DNA of 64,000 nucleotides, from the NCBI RefSeq assembly GCF_003207825.1, contig NZ_NKTY01000016.1:1-64000 (forward strand). Direction: 5' to 3'. The stretch comes from Komagataeibacter saccharivorans (GTDB lineage Bacteria > Pseudomonadota > Alphaproteobacteria > Acetobacterales > Acetobacteraceae). Below the pieces are notes generated by a model. The model searched no databases, was not told the DNA's origin, and saw nothing but the letters and a program-made list of their open reading frames with translations. A program made the translations under genes and the position numbers. This document shows positions 1 to 9,049 of this stretch, one piece after another; the first letter of the stretch is position 1; each line of letters starts with the position of its first letter.

Positions 1-40
1 GGGCGGGAGGGTTGATCTGGCCGTAAAATGTCTGGGTCAT
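1..40 (-). CDS. Start of an unidentified gene (partial)
   Basis: On the minus strand an ATG at position 40 opens a frame reading MTQTFYGQINPPA before the window ends. A purine-rich GAGAGA lies just upstream as a possible ribosome binding site. It follows the TonB-dependent receptor gene on the same strand with a gap of about 140 bases, so it may be the third gene of that transport operon. Thirteen residues are too few to name a family. Confidence 0.45.
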   Translation of the reverse strand, partial: MTQTFYGQINPPA

Positions 41-178
41 CCGAAACGTCTCTCAAAAAGTCCGATAAAAGTGGTCATCGCGCGCAGGGCTTCGTCCGTA
101 TCCGCATGGGCCGGGGAAGGGGGCGCGCGATCATGGCGGTGCCCGATGGTGGGGGCGGCCATGTATTCCGGTTACAAA

Positions 179-2524
179 TCAGTAGGTGCAGTTGATGCGC
201 GCGCCCACAAAGCGCGGGTTCCCCGGAATGACGGAATAGAATGTGGACTGCGTGCCACCGGACAGCCAGTAATGCCGGTCGGCAAGGTTCTGGCCATATA
301 CGGTTACGGACCAGTGCTGCTGGGGGGCGGAGAATGTCAGGAAGCTGTTGACCAGAAAATATGCGGGCGCGCGGTAATATCCGCCATAGCCGATATACTG
401 TGGCTGGGTCTGCGCGCCACGGTAACTGTAATCGACATCGAACGTCATGCGGTAATTGCGCAACAGTTTCCATGTATATGTTGCGGCGCCACTAAGGGTC
501 AGGTTGGCCAGCCCCATGCCCGCACCGTTGTAATTGGTGTTCACCGCCGTCCATTGCCCGGTCGCATTATACAGATCGGTGGTGGCGGATTTGTTGACGC
601 CCTGGTACTGGCTGTACACGCCATGCTGGTAGCCGAAGTTCTGTGACAGGGTCATGCCCCGGAACGGGCGGACCATGGCGTTGAATTCCGCACCGTAAAT
701 ATAGGAACGCGGCGCGTTTACATATGTGCCTTCCGTGCCGTACTGCGGCACCACGATCGTTCCCAGAAGCTGCTGGTCACGATAGTCATAGTAAAAACCG
801 GCGGCATTGAAACGGATGCGGTCATTCATGAAGGATGTCTTGAAGCCGCCTTCATAACTCAGCACCTGTTCAGGCTTGAAGGGGCGTAGCTGCGCGGCAA
901 CGCTGGTCATGTTTGCCGAAAAACCGCCCGGTTTGAAACCACGACGGAAATCGACATAGGTCATGATGTCGTGCGTGATCTGGTATTCCAGCCCCACCCG
1001 ACCCGAAAACTGGTTGGCAAGCGCGCCGCTGGACCCGAATGACTGGACCCTGGGCGCGCCCGTGCCCTCATAGGTCGTGCCCACCAGGTCAATAAGCTGG
1101 CGATCATCCGATTCATGGCTGATCGCGCCAATCAGGCGCAACCCGCGAACCAGCCGGTATGAAAGCTGGGCATACTGGTTGAAGGTCTGCTCGTCCTGCC
1201 CATAAGCTGTTTTGTAGAAGTATTTGCCGTTATCGCTCGATGCATAGCGGTCGGACATGTCATACCAGAAATTGTCATTCGTCCGGCCACGGTTATAGTA
1301 CATGCCCACCGCCCATTGCAGCCGGTCCGCCGCATTACTGGATTCCAGCTTTATTTCCTGCGAGAAGAAATTGGTCTGGTTATTACGGTACATGTTGCCA
1401 TAAGCCAGCGCGGTATTGGTCTGGTCCGACAGTTCATGTTCGTCCAGCATCTCGTACGCGCTGGTTGAACTCAGCTTTCCCCACGTGAAATCCTTGGTGA
1501 AATGGATGTTCACGCCCCATGACAGGTTGTTTTCACGCGGCTTCTGGTTGGCCGGGTTCACCCCGATGGCATTGGCGAACTGTTTGCTCAGGCCCCAGTT
1601 CGTCTGCATCAGGTCGGTGCTGGCGGGTACGCCATAACTGTTCACCATGACCGCGCCCCCGGGGGCGTCGGACTGGTCGGTGCTCCAGTGTCCACCCACG
1701 TCCAGGCGGGTGGTGTCGTCAATCTGCCATTTCAGCTTGCCACGCAGCGCACCGATATCCGCATTCCCGTAACCGGCACCCTGACTGTTATGCTGGAATC
1801 CCCCGCCCGTCATGGACATGCCCGAAATCCGGTATGAAACCGAACGCGATATCGGGCCGGATACGAAACCTTCCACGCGGTTACGGCCGTAACTGGCGAT
1901 GTCTTCCGTAACGCCCGCGTGGAACTGGGGCGTGGGGTCCGCCGTATGGAAATTGATCTCGCCCCCGGTGGTGGTCATGCCATGGGTGAAGCCGGACTGC
2001 CCCGGATTTACCGACACGTTGTCCATGTCGTACATGATGGCCGATGTCATGACCGTAACGGGCAGGGCGACACCATCGACATACGGCATGACCGACGGGA
2101 TGTTGTTCTGCGTCAGGTCCGCCATGCCCACCCCGCGCAGCACGAAATTCAGGCCCGCGGACCCGTTGGATGGCTGTATGCTCAGGTTCGGCGCCACGCG
2201 GATCAGGTCTGTCATGGCGCGCACGTTCCGCTCCACCAGTTCCTTGCCCGAAATATGGGTGGCGGAATCAGGCACATGCTGTTCGCGGCGGAACTGCACG
2301 GCACGCGCGGCGCTGACCTTTATGCTTTCGGGCGCGGCATGGGGTACGGCGGCATGATCTTTCGCCATGCCCTGCCCGGATGCCTGATGGACATGCGCCC
2401 TGGCGGGCTTCTGCGCCACCACGGGCGTTGCCGCAGCAAGGGAGGAGACCTGCATCATCGCGGCACAGGAAACCGATGCCGTAAGACCCAGATGCAGTTT
2501 GACGAAGAATGGACGGGACGACAT
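179..2524 (-). CDS. TonB-dependent outer-membrane receptor
   Basis: A 781-residue TonB-dependent receptor that would import a ligand across the outer membrane using TonB energy. The first 38 or so residues form a signal peptide ending near VVAQ. A plug domain follows (about residues 85-200, with VLRGVG and PYVDGV segments), then a long beta-barrel rich in aromatic residues that ends in the aromatic CTY typical of an outer-membrane insertion signal. A GAGG motif precedes the ATG at 2524. It lies 85 bases downstream of a dicarboxylate-type carrier on the same strand, so the pair probably handles the same small organic substrate or its metal complex. The ligand cannot be read from the sequence; the plug resembles receptors annotated for siderophores and for organic ligands alike. 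Confidence 0.93.
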   Translation of the reverse strand: MSSRPFFVKLHLGLTASVSCAAMMQVSSLAAATPVVAQKPARAHVHQASGQGMAKDHAAVPHAAPESIKVSAARAVQFRREQHVPDSATHISGKELVERNVRAMTDLIRVAPNLSIQPSNGSAGLNFVLRGVGMADLTQNNIPSVMPYVDGVALPVTVMTSAIMYDMDNVSVNPGQSGFTHGMTTTGGEINFHTADPTPQFHAGVTEDIASYGRNRVEGFVSGPISRSVSYRISGMSMTGGGFQHNSQGAGYGNADIGALRGKLKWQIDDTTRLDVGGHWSTDQSDAPGGAVMVNSYGVPASTDLMQTNWGLSKQFANAIGVNPANQKPRENNLSWGVNIHFTKDFTWGKLSSTSAYEMLDEHELSDQTNTALAYGNMYRNNQTNFFSQEIKLESSNAADRLQWAVGMYYNRGRTNDNFWYDMSDRYASSDNGKYFYKTAYGQDEQTFNQYAQLSYRLVRGLRLIGAISHESDDRQLIDLVGTTYEGTGAPRVQSFGSSGALANQFSGRVGLEYQITHDIMTYVDFRRGFKPGGFSANMTSVAAQLRPFKPEQVLSYEGGFKTSFMNDRIRFNAAGFYYDYRDQQLLGTIVVPQYGTEGTYVNAPRSYIYGAEFNAMVRPFRGMTLSQNFGYQHGVYSQYQGVNKSATTDLYNATGQWTAVNTNYNGAGMGLANLTLSGAATYTWKLLRNYRMTFDVDYSYRGAQTQPQYIGYGGYYRAPAYFLVNSFLTFSAPQQHWSVTVYGQNLADRHYWLSGGTQSTFYSVIPGNPRFVGARINCTY

Positions 2525-2609
2525 GAAGAACCTCGTCTGGTAACGTTAGGTGTTTTCCACACAGATTTAAGAAATACAGATTTCAGCCTGAACTTATATT
2601 TTAACTGTT

Positions 2610-3878
2610 CTACTGCCCCGACCGCGCCGAACGCAGGACACGTTGGGCCGTGGCCACATCCAGCCGGCCTTCCCATTTCGCGACAGCAATGGTTGCGATG
2701 CAGTTGCCCATGACATTGCCCAGCGCCCGCGCAATGCCGATAAACCAGTCCACCGCAACCAGAAGCACCAGCCCGACAGGCGGGATTTCCGGCACGACCG
2801 CCAGCGTTGCGGCAAGAATGACAATCGCCACCCCCGGCACGCCATGCGCGCCTTTCGATGTGACGAGGGCGGTACCCGTAACCAGGAATATCTGTGTCCA
2901 GGTCAGGTGAACCCCCGATGCCTGGGCCAGAAAGAGAACCGCAAGCCCCAGATAGATGGAAAGCGCATCAAGGTTGAAGGAATATCCCGTCGGGATGACA
3001 AGCCCCACGACTTCGCGCGGTATGCCGATGGCGGCCAGCTTTTCCATGATCTGTGGCAGCACCGCATCGGATGACGTGGTTGCCAGAACAACCGTCAGTT
3101 CCGTGCGCAGGTACCAGATGAAGGAAAAGATGCTGATGCCACACAGCCGCAGCAGCAGCCCGAGCCCGACCAGAACGAACACTGCAACCAGCGCCGAATA
3201 CAGCGCGACAAACACCCCAAGCTGCCCGAGGGAGCCTGCGCCGAAATGACCGACGGTATAGGCGATCGCCCCCAGAACCCCGATCGGGGCCACCCGGATG
3301 ACCATGCCCATTATGCGAAACAGGACAGCCGCGACTGAATCAATCAGCGCCGCCGCCGGTTTTCCCTGTTCCCCGGCCATGGACAGCCCGCAGCCGAACA
3401 GGATCGCAAATACAAGAACCTGCAGCACATCGTTATGCACAAACGCGCTGAGGGGATTCTGGGGCACGAGATGTAAAAGGAAACCCACCAGACCATCATG
3501 GCGCAGGGTCGCCGCACTGTCCCCGAACTGGCCGGGCAGGCTTTGTGTCAGCGCGCCAGCATCGATATTCATCCCGGCCCCCGGCTGGAATATCGCCGCC
3601 GCCGCCACACCAAGGCACAGGGCGATGGTGGTTGTGACTTCAAAATAGACCAGCGCCTTCAGGCCAATCCGCCCCACCGTGCGCAGGTTGCCCGCCCCGG
3701 CGATGCCCTGCACCACCACGCAGAAAACAAGCGGCCCCACAAGCATGGCGATCAGCCTCAAGAACAGGTCGCTCAGCGGTTTAAGCGACACCGCGATACC
3801 CGGCGTCGCAAGGCCCAACGTGACGCCAAGCACGGTCGCCAGCACGATCTGGAAAAACAGCGATCGGCAAAAACGCAT
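2610..3878 (-). CDS. DctA-like dicarboxylate/amino acid:cation symporter
   Basis: A 422-residue inner-membrane carrier of the DAACS family (DctA/GltP type), which couples uptake of C4-dicarboxylates or acidic amino acids to H+ or Na+. Visible hallmarks are many hydrophobic helices, the serine-rich SSDAVLPQ loop, the PTGYSFNLDALSIYL stretch matching the DctA signature, and VDWFIGIARALGNVMGN near the C-terminus. The frame is open further upstream, but the ATG at 3878 puts MRFCRSLFFQ directly before the first helix as in the family. The gene is divergent from a GntR/FCD regulator and is followed by a TonB-dependent receptor, so it is probably the regulated transporter of this locus. The exact substrate is unknown. 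Confidence 0.9.
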   Translation of the reverse strand: MRFCRSLFFQIVLATVLGVTLGLATPGIAVSLKPLSDLFLRLIAMLVGPLVFCVVVQGIAGAGNLRTVGRIGLKALVYFEVTTTIALCLGVAAAAIFQPGAGMNIDAGALTQSLPGQFGDSAATLRHDGLVGFLLHLVPQNPLSAFVHNDVLQVLVFAILFGCGLSMAGEQGKPAAALIDSVAAVLFRIMGMVIRVAPIGVLGAIAYTVGHFGAGSLGQLGVFVALYSALVAVFVLVGLGLLLRLCGISIFSFIWYLRTELTVVLATTSSDAVLPQIMEKLAAIGIPREVVGLVIPTGYSFNLDALSIYLGLAVLFLAQASGVHLTWTQIFLVTGTALVTSKGAHGVPGVAIVILAATLAVVPEIPPVGLVLLVAVDWFIGIARALGNVMGNCIATIAVAKWEGRLDVATAQRVLRSARSGQ

Positions 3879-4260
3879 TTCGTTACACTCTATACCTTTC
3901 CAGATACCGGGGATTTCCTGCCAGCATCCTTGAACACCAAATGGTCTATCAGGAAACAACCATAACGAATACGATCTTGCATACAAGATGTAATGCACAC
4001 CGAAACGAGCGCATGTGCGCAGCCGAAACGGTTACGGAAACAGGAATCAGGGGGTGCTGGTATCGGTTTTGCGCATATAAACCGTTTTTCATCATATACT
4101 TATGTGAAATAAAGCCGGTCCTGCGCCGTTTTGCGTTTTTTGTGTTCTGTTGCCGTTATGAAACACCATGCCCGCGGTGGCGCTGGCCCGCGGTGGCCGG
4201 AAACCGGCTGGCACATTGATTGCGTTGCCAAACCCTGTCCGCTTGCGCATACTCACTGGT
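3879..4260. promoter_or_regulatory. Divergent control region between carrier and GntR regulator
   Basis: This 382-base gap separates the minus-strand carrier and receptor genes from the plus-strand regulator. It is more AT-rich than its surroundings and holds a perfect palindrome, ATCTTG-CATA-CAAGAT, at 3974-3989. That sequence has the shape of operators bound by FadR/VanR-type GntR proteins (CTTGTATACAAG-like). It sits about 96 bases upstream of the carrier ATG, where it could control the carrier promoter. No protein-coding gene is supported in the gap. Confidence 0.7.
3974..3989. promoter_or_regulatory. Palindromic GntR/FCD operator candidate
   Basis: ATCTTG, four bases CATA, then CAAGAT: a perfect inverted repeat with the TTGNATACAA core seen in operators of FCD-type GntR regulators. 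The neighbouring gene encodes exactly such a regulator. A second, less perfect copy overlaps the regulator's own start codon at 4255-4269. Confidence 0.65.
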
Positions 4261-4269
4261 ATGCAAGAG
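4255..4269. promoter_or_regulatory. Second GntR operator-like site over the regulator start
   Basis: ACTGGTATGCAAGAG matches the inverse-orientation copy of the 3974-3989 palindrome at 12 of 15 positions. It covers the ATG at 4261, so binding here could block expression of the regulator itself. This is a pattern match by eye, not a measured site. Confidence 0.4.
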
Positions 4270-4950
4270 CAAGACAAAACGGCTGACAGAAATCCTCACA
4301 TCATCGAGGATCGCATCATCCGGGCGGCCCTGTCGGGTCATATCGCCCCGGGGGAGCGGCTGGGCGAAAAAGATCTTTCCCAGATTTTCAATGTCTCCCG
4401 CACGCTTGTCCGGGAAGCCATGATGCGCCTGCAGGCCCGTGGCATTGTCGAAGTCTCGCCCCGCCGGGGATGGTTCGTCATCGAGCCATCCGTGGAGGAG
4501 GCACGCCACACGATCGATGCCCGGCGCGCGCTGGAGGTGGGGATGCTCGTCACCATCCATGACATCCAGCCCGCGCAGATCCGTACATTGCGCGAGCATG
4601 TCCTGTCGGAACAGCAGGCACTTGCATCGGGCGACCGCGCGCAGCGCAGCTATCTTCTGGGCCATTTCCATGTCTGCCTTGCCGAAACCCTTGGCAATCC
4701 CGTGATCGGCTCCCTGTTGCAGGACCTGACGACACGCACGGTGCTGATTGCGGCCCTGTATCAATCCACCCATGACGCGCACGAATCATGCTGCGAACAT
4801 GGCCAGATCATTGATGCGCTGGAAAAGGGAGACCCGACGGAAGCCGCGCGGTTGATGGATGTCCACCTGCGCCATGTCGAAAAGGCCCTGAACTACCGCC
4901 ACGTCGCAAACCGGCTGGAACATCTGAAGGCTGCCCTTCAGGGGATCTGA
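4261..4950 (+). CDS. GntR-family regulator with FCD domain
   Basis: A 229-residue transcription regulator. The N-terminal winged helix (about residues 12-75) contains GERLGEKDLSQIFNVSRTLVREAMMRL, the GntR recognition region, and EVSPRRGWFV at the wing. The rest is an all-helical FCD ligand-binding domain with family-type histidines (HFHVCLAETLGN and HLRHVEKAL) that in relatives bind a metal and a carboxylate ligand. The frame is open from 4168, but the ATG at 4261 places the HTH at the usual distance from the N-terminus. It is divergent from the DctA-like carrier and receptor, and the operator-like sites suggest that it represses them and itself. A glutathione transferase follows on the same strand. 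Confidence 0.88.
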   Translation: MQEQDKTADRNPHIIEDRIIRAALSGHIAPGERLGEKDLSQIFNVSRTLVREAMMRLQARGIVEVSPRRGWFVIEPSVEEARHTIDARRALEVGMLVTIHDIQPAQIRTLREHVLSEQQALASGDRAQRSYLLGHFHVCLAETLGNPVIGSLLQDLTTRTVLIAALYQSTHDAHESCCEHGQIIDALEKGDPTEAARLMDVHLRHVEKALNYRHVANRLEHLKAALQGI

Positions 4951-5097
4951 TTGCGACCGGCCGCATCCGTGTCGGGGACAGCATGCGCAGGCATGGCGGA
5001 ATGTTGTCCGTGGGGCAGGGGTGTTCGCCGTGATGAACACTTCCTATTTGCAGGTCCATGTGCTTCCCTTCACGCGCCTTAACCAAAGGACGGAACG

Positions 5098-5706
5098 ATG
5101 AAGCTTTATTATGCTCCGGGTGCGTGTTCCCTTGCCTCGCACATCATTCTTGTTGAAACGGGATTGCCCTACAGTCTGGAACAGGTGGACCTGAAGGCCA
5201 AGACAACAGCCGACGGGCGCGATTACCTGAAGATCAACCCGCGTGGCGCCGTGCCCGCGCTGGAGATTTCGCCCGGCGTCGTCCTTACGCAGAACGTGGC
5301 GGTGCTGCCCTATATCGGCAGCCGGTCGGAAAACCCGGCGTTCAGGCCCGCGCCGCATTCGCTGGAACATGCCCGCCTGCTGGAAGCGCTTGGCTTCTGC
5401 GAGGATGTGCATTCAGCCTTCGGTCCCCTGTTTGCCCCCGACCTGCCCGATGTCATGCGCGAGCGGATACTGGCGCTCATTACCCGGCGGATGAAGCAGG
5501 TCGAAGCCATCCTGACGGCGGGTGAAAACGGCCATCTCCTGCCCGCAGGCTTTACGCAGGCCGATGCGCTGCTGGCGGTGATCCTGAGCTGGGCGCCCCA
5601 TGTCAACGTGGATCTTTCCGCCTACCCCCGCGCATGTGCGCTGCGCGACCGGGTTTTTGCCCGTCCCGCCGCCCGCAAGGCCATGACGGAAGAAGGGCTG
5701 GCCTGA
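5098..5706 (+). CDS. Beta-class glutathione S-transferase
   Basis: A 202-residue cytosolic glutathione transferase. The thioredoxin-like N-terminal domain begins MKLYYAPGACSLASH, with the cysteine at residue 10 that defines the bacterial beta class, and continues to the glutathione-binding NPRGAVPALE segment. The C-terminal half is the helical substrate domain, ending near VFARPAARKAMTEEGL. AAAGGA lies seven bases before the ATG. It lies about 150 bases downstream of the GntR gene and may share its regulation. The substrate is not evident; detoxification or an isomerase role are both possible for this class. Confidence 0.9.
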   Translation: MKLYYAPGACSLASHIILVETGLPYSLEQVDLKAKTTADGRDYLKINPRGAVPALEISPGVVLTQNVAVLPYIGSRSENPAFRPAPHSLEHARLLEALGFCEDVHSAFGPLFAPDLPDVMRERILALITRRMKQVEAILTAGENGHLLPAGFTQADALLAVILSWAPHVNVDLSAYPRACALRDRVFARPAARKAMTEEGLA

Positions 5707-6302
5707 CCCCACGCGCCGCAGGATTCATGCCGCTTGCTGATAATAAAACGTTCCTGATGCCGCCTTTTTTCATAAGGGCGGCATTGGTGAATACTGTCTG
5801 AAAAACGCACGATCAGGAAGCACGCAGGCTTCCGAAGCGGTTTTTTATGAAGGTGTCTGAAACACCTGTAGTCAGTGCGTATCTGTCCTGGGAAGAAACC
5901 ATACCCTTAATCAATTACCTATCTGCCCGCACAATCAGGCAGGTCAGTATCGGGAGATGGGTCTGCCTGATAAATCTTCCAGTCATTTCCGTCACGCTGT
6001 AACCGGGCACATATGCAAGTGGCCCACCAGCCTCTTGTGGAACAGGCATGCGGAGTTGAATGGCCGAATTATTCCGGCCTGTCCTTACTTCCTTGACCGT
6101 CATAAAAGAGGTCCGGCATGAATCAGAATACTGCGTATGGGTGAATAATCCCCGTCTCCAGTAAAATCACCGTACGTCCCGGATTTACAGGCGTGAATGA
6201 TCTGTTTCATGCCTGCTTACTGGATCAGTAACCCGCTGTCAGATGAAGCCGGACAGGATGGGCCTTGAGTTCAGCCCGCCCTGAGTATGCCGTCACATGG
6301 GA
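5707..6302. other. Intergenic stretch without a supported gene
   Basis: About 600 bases between the glutathione transferase and mucR. The only clear structure is an inverted repeat, ATGCCGCC at 5757-5764 and GGCGGCAT at 5777-5784, with a 12-base spacer that begins with six Ts. It may fold at the end of the transferase mRNA, although no T-run follows it. No convincing short gene is seen. Confidence 0.6.
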
Positions 6303-6956
6303 TCAGGATGATTTTGCCTTGCCGCGCGATGGGGCCTTGCGCGCCGGGCGTGGTCTGGCCGGGGCGGGTGCCGTCCGGGCGGCGGCGCGGCGGGATGGTT
6401 TGGACGCGGGCTTTGCGGGGGTCGCTTCGTCGGGTTCGGCCTTGGCAGGTTCGGTCCGGGCGGCGGCCTGCGTAGCAGCGGGGGCTGCCGTATCCGGCGC
6501 AGGGGGTTCGGGCGCGGATGCGGGTGTTGCGGAATGGGGGACGATCCTGCGGCCCAGACCGGTTTCCCGCGCCACGTCAGCCCGCTTTTTCGCGTAATCG
6601 GGGGCGACCAGCGGATAATCACCCGGCAGGCCCCATTTCGCGCGGTACTGCGCGGGGGTCATATGGTAATTCGTCATCAGGTGACGGCGCAGCATCTTGA
6701 GCTTCCGCCCGTCCTCCAGACAGACGATATGATCGGGAAAGACCGACTGGTCCACCGGCACGGCGGGCGGCTGCACCCGGTGGGCGGGTTCCGGTGCGGG
6801 TTGTGGCGCTATTTCGCGTATTGCGGCGTAAACATCGCGGATGAAGGCGGGAACATCCGCCGTAGGCACGGATGTATTGGTATTGCCAAGATGCGCCGCA
6901 ACAATATCGGTCATGGCCATGATGATGGCGGGGGACATGTCATCTGACTGTTCCAT
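6303..6956 (-). CDS. mucR: MucR/Ros-family transcriptional regulator
   Basis: A 217-residue protein of the Ros/MucR family, small zinc-finger regulators that act much like H-NS on AT-rich promoters in alphaproteobacteria. The core (about residues 75-140) holds IVCLEDGRKLKMLRRHLMTNYHMTPAQYRAKWGLPGDYPLVAPDYA, with the zinc-finger histidines and the conserved YRAKWGLP turn. The N-terminus (SPAIIMAMTDIVAAHLGN) matches the family oligomerisation region. The C-terminal 70 residues are an unusually long Ala/Pro/Lys/Arg-rich tail that probably adds nonspecific DNA affinity. The 5' region is AT-rich (about 7160-7225), which fits autoregulation. Confidence 0.93.
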   Translation of the reverse strand: MEQSDDMSPAIIMAMTDIVAAHLGNTNTSVPTADVPAFIRDVYAAIREIAPQPAPEPAHRVQPPAVPVDQSVFPDHIVCLEDGRKLKMLRRHLMTNYHMTPAQYRAKWGLPGDYPLVAPDYAKKRADVARETGLGRRIVPHSATPASAPEPPAPDTAAPAATQAAARTEPAKAEPDEATPAKPASKPSRRAAARTAPAPARPRPARKAPSRGKAKSS

Positions 6957-7576
6957 AATACGGCCCTTCCTGAAATGGTGATGGTTTAAATTGAAACAAC
7001 AGCGCGACCGCAGCGGAGTTTCTTTTTGGCGTGACAGAATATCACGTCATAACGCAGTCCCGCCGGGTCATGACCTTCCGGCTTTATTTCCTGCCCGCGC
7101 CGCGGGATCAGGGGGAATGCAGCCGCGCAAAAGATGGGGCGGGCGCAGGGCGGTTTTTCTGTAACGATAAATAAAATTCATAAAAACCATAAAAAGACGC
7201 GATTAATACTTTATTCATTTCATGAAGCCCTCCCCCCCGATCCGCCGCGCGGGCGATACGGAAACCCGGCATGGGCAGGGTGCAGGGCAGGGACCGTATT
7301 ATTTCACGCCATGTCGTGCCCGGTAACAATATGCCACATTCCCCTGCATAGAACGGTTTGATAAACGCGACGTTATGCCCCCGGGCACGCAGCCCGCTGC
7401 CCTGGGGGCAGATGACCATGACTTCAGCCCCGCTGGGGGCTTCGATACCCCGGCACGGCAGGAAAGATCACCACGGGCCGGGATCAGGGGCATCCCTGCA
7501 TCCGGGTGTGCGTAGATATTACAGGAAATACAATCTCTCACCAGGCAGTATAACAAACCTGTCCAGGAGAAAATCC
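6957..7576. promoter_or_regulatory. AT-rich intergenic region upstream of mucR
   Basis: About 620 bases between the divergent mucR and glycosyltransferase genes. A strongly AT-rich tract at about 7160-7225 stands out from the GC-rich surroundings and is the kind of sequence MucR proteins bind. The frame of the downstream glycosyltransferase is open through part of this region, but nothing there resembles a protein domain. Confidence 0.5.
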
Positions 7577-8596
7577 ATGGATACAACTGCATCACCAAAA
7601 GTAACCGTCATCATCCCGGTATGGAATGGCGGCGACTTCATCGGCAATGCCATCGCATCGGTTCTGGCGCAGACACTGGGCGATTTCGAACTGATCGTGG
7701 TTGATGACGCCTCGACCGACAATACGGTCGATGTGGTCGGCGCGATCCACGATCAGGACGCGCGCGTCACTGTGCTCCACCAGCCTGAGCGCATGGGGGT
7801 TTCCGCCGCGCGGAACCGGGGGCTGGACATGGCGCGTGGCGCGTTCGTCGCGGTGCTGGATGCTGACGACGTATGGCTGCCGCAGCGACTGGCGATTATG
7901 GTGGACGTGCTGGAGCAGCATGGCGTCGATCTGGTGGCGGACCAGCAGACACTGGTTGAATTCGGCACCGGGCGCACACTTGGCCTGACCATGCGCGATG
8001 CGTGGATGCAGGGCGGGGCGGATATTCCGCTGTCCGATTTCGTGCTGATGGACTGGCCCGGACGCAAGGACACCCGCAATATCGGGCTGATAAAGGCGGT
8101 GATGCGCCGCAGCACCATCGAACGCGCGGGCGTGCGCTATGATGAAACGGTCCATCTGGGCGAAGACTTCCTGTTCTATGCCTGCCTGCTGGTTTCCGGG
8201 GCGCGGATGCGGTTCGTTTCCACGCCGCTTTACGCCTACTCGGTCCGCACGCATTCCCTGTCGCAACTGACCACGCCCACGACCGGGCAGATAGAGGTCA
8301 ACCGCCTGCTGCGTGAATGGCTGTGCGCGCATGGGCGGCAGCGCGCGGATTATGCGCGGGTGCGGATGATTCTGGATTACCGGGAAAAGGCGCTGTGGCT
8401 TCAGTATCTGCTATGGTCGTTGCAGACGCGGCATTTCCTGCTGGCGCTGCGCACGCTGCCGCGCATCGGCATTGATGTGTGTTTCCTGTGGGTCATGGAT
8501 TTCGTGCGCCGGAAACTGCATCTGGTCCAGAGCGATTTCAACCCTGCGATCATCGGGAAAATCGAGCGCCGCATGCCCCTGTGCCGACCGCCGTAA
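7577..8596 (+). CDS. Family 2 glycosyltransferase
   Basis: A 339-residue GT2 (GT-A fold) enzyme that transfers a sugar from a nucleotide donor to an envelope or exopolysaccharide acceptor. Residues about 8-110 carry the nucleotide-binding hallmarks VTVIIPVWNGGDFIGNAI, VVDDASTDNT, AARNRGLDMARG and the DxD-type motif DADDVW. The C-terminal part lacks long membrane helices, so it is probably a cytoplasmic or peripheral enzyme. The frame is open from 7358, but CCAGGAGA lies just before the ATG at 7577 and GT2 homology starts there. It stands alone and is followed by a hairpin terminator candidate at 8643-8667. Confidence 0.9.
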   Translation: MDTTASPKVTVIIPVWNGGDFIGNAIASVLAQTLGDFELIVVDDASTDNTVDVVGAIHDQDARVTVLHQPERMGVSAARNRGLDMARGAFVAVLDADDVWLPQRLAIMVDVLEQHGVDLVADQQTLVEFGTGRTLGLTMRDAWMQGGADIPLSDFVLMDWPGRKDTRNIGLIKAVMRRSTIERAGVRYDETVHLGEDFLFYACLLVSGARMRFVSTPLYAYSVRTHSLSQLTTPTTGQIEVNRLLREWLCAHGRQRADYARVRMILDYREKALWLQYLLWSLQTRHFLLALRTLPRIGIDVCFLWVMDFVRRKLHLVQSDFNPAIIGKIERRMPLCRPP

Positions 8597-9049
8597 ACGC
8601 CCGCTTTCGTGCCAGATCCCCGTCCGCCCATGCCCCTGCGCCCGGCCCGTGGGCGGACGGGCCGTTTCAGCGTCCCACCTGTCATCCCTGCCAGCAATCT
8701 GCGTGCGGCGCCTGCCGTGCTACGGCACCGACCCACGGGCCCCTTCATCCCCGGCATCCTTCACACCGCGGGCGGGGGCCGTAGCCCGCCTGCGATGCGT
8801 TTCCCGTTACATGACGCCCCGTTTTCCCGTCCGCACCCAATCGTGAACGATCCCGCGCGACCCGTCGCCCGCGCGGGAATGCCGACCTGTCGCGCTGTCG
8901 AAATGACCGGGCGTGGACTGTTGCGTCCAAAGTCGGGGCGGGCTGAATGCTGTCTGCATGCGCAAAGGTACTTTTATATTATAAAATAGTGAGTTATTCG
9001 TTTCGAATTGGGGTGAGAAAATAGTCTTCCAGCCGACAGGAGTTTATGG
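8597..9049. other. Intergenic region with terminator and promoter-like tract
   Basis: About 450 bases after the glycosyltransferase. The left end holds a hairpin terminator candidate (8643-8667). The right end is AT-rich (about 8965-9030), fitting a promoter for the amine-oxidase operon, and AGGAG sits just before the operon start. Open frames here look like by-products of GC-rich composition. Confidence 0.5.
8643..8667 (+). terminator. Hairpin terminator after the GT2 gene
   Basis: CGGCCCGT at 8643-8650 pairs perfectly with ACGGGCCG at 8657-8664 across a six-base loop and is followed by TTTC. The T-run is short, so efficiency is uncertain. Confidence 0.5.

Noticed and set aside
2610-4219. 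Long plus-strand frames opposite the carrier gene and its promoter
   Set aside because: They mirror the GC-rich coding strand of a clear transporter and have no domain of their own.
5757-5784. Inverted repeat containing six Ts in the spacer as a terminator
   Set aside because: The Ts are in the loop and no T-run follows the stem on either strand, so it is noted as an inverted repeat only.
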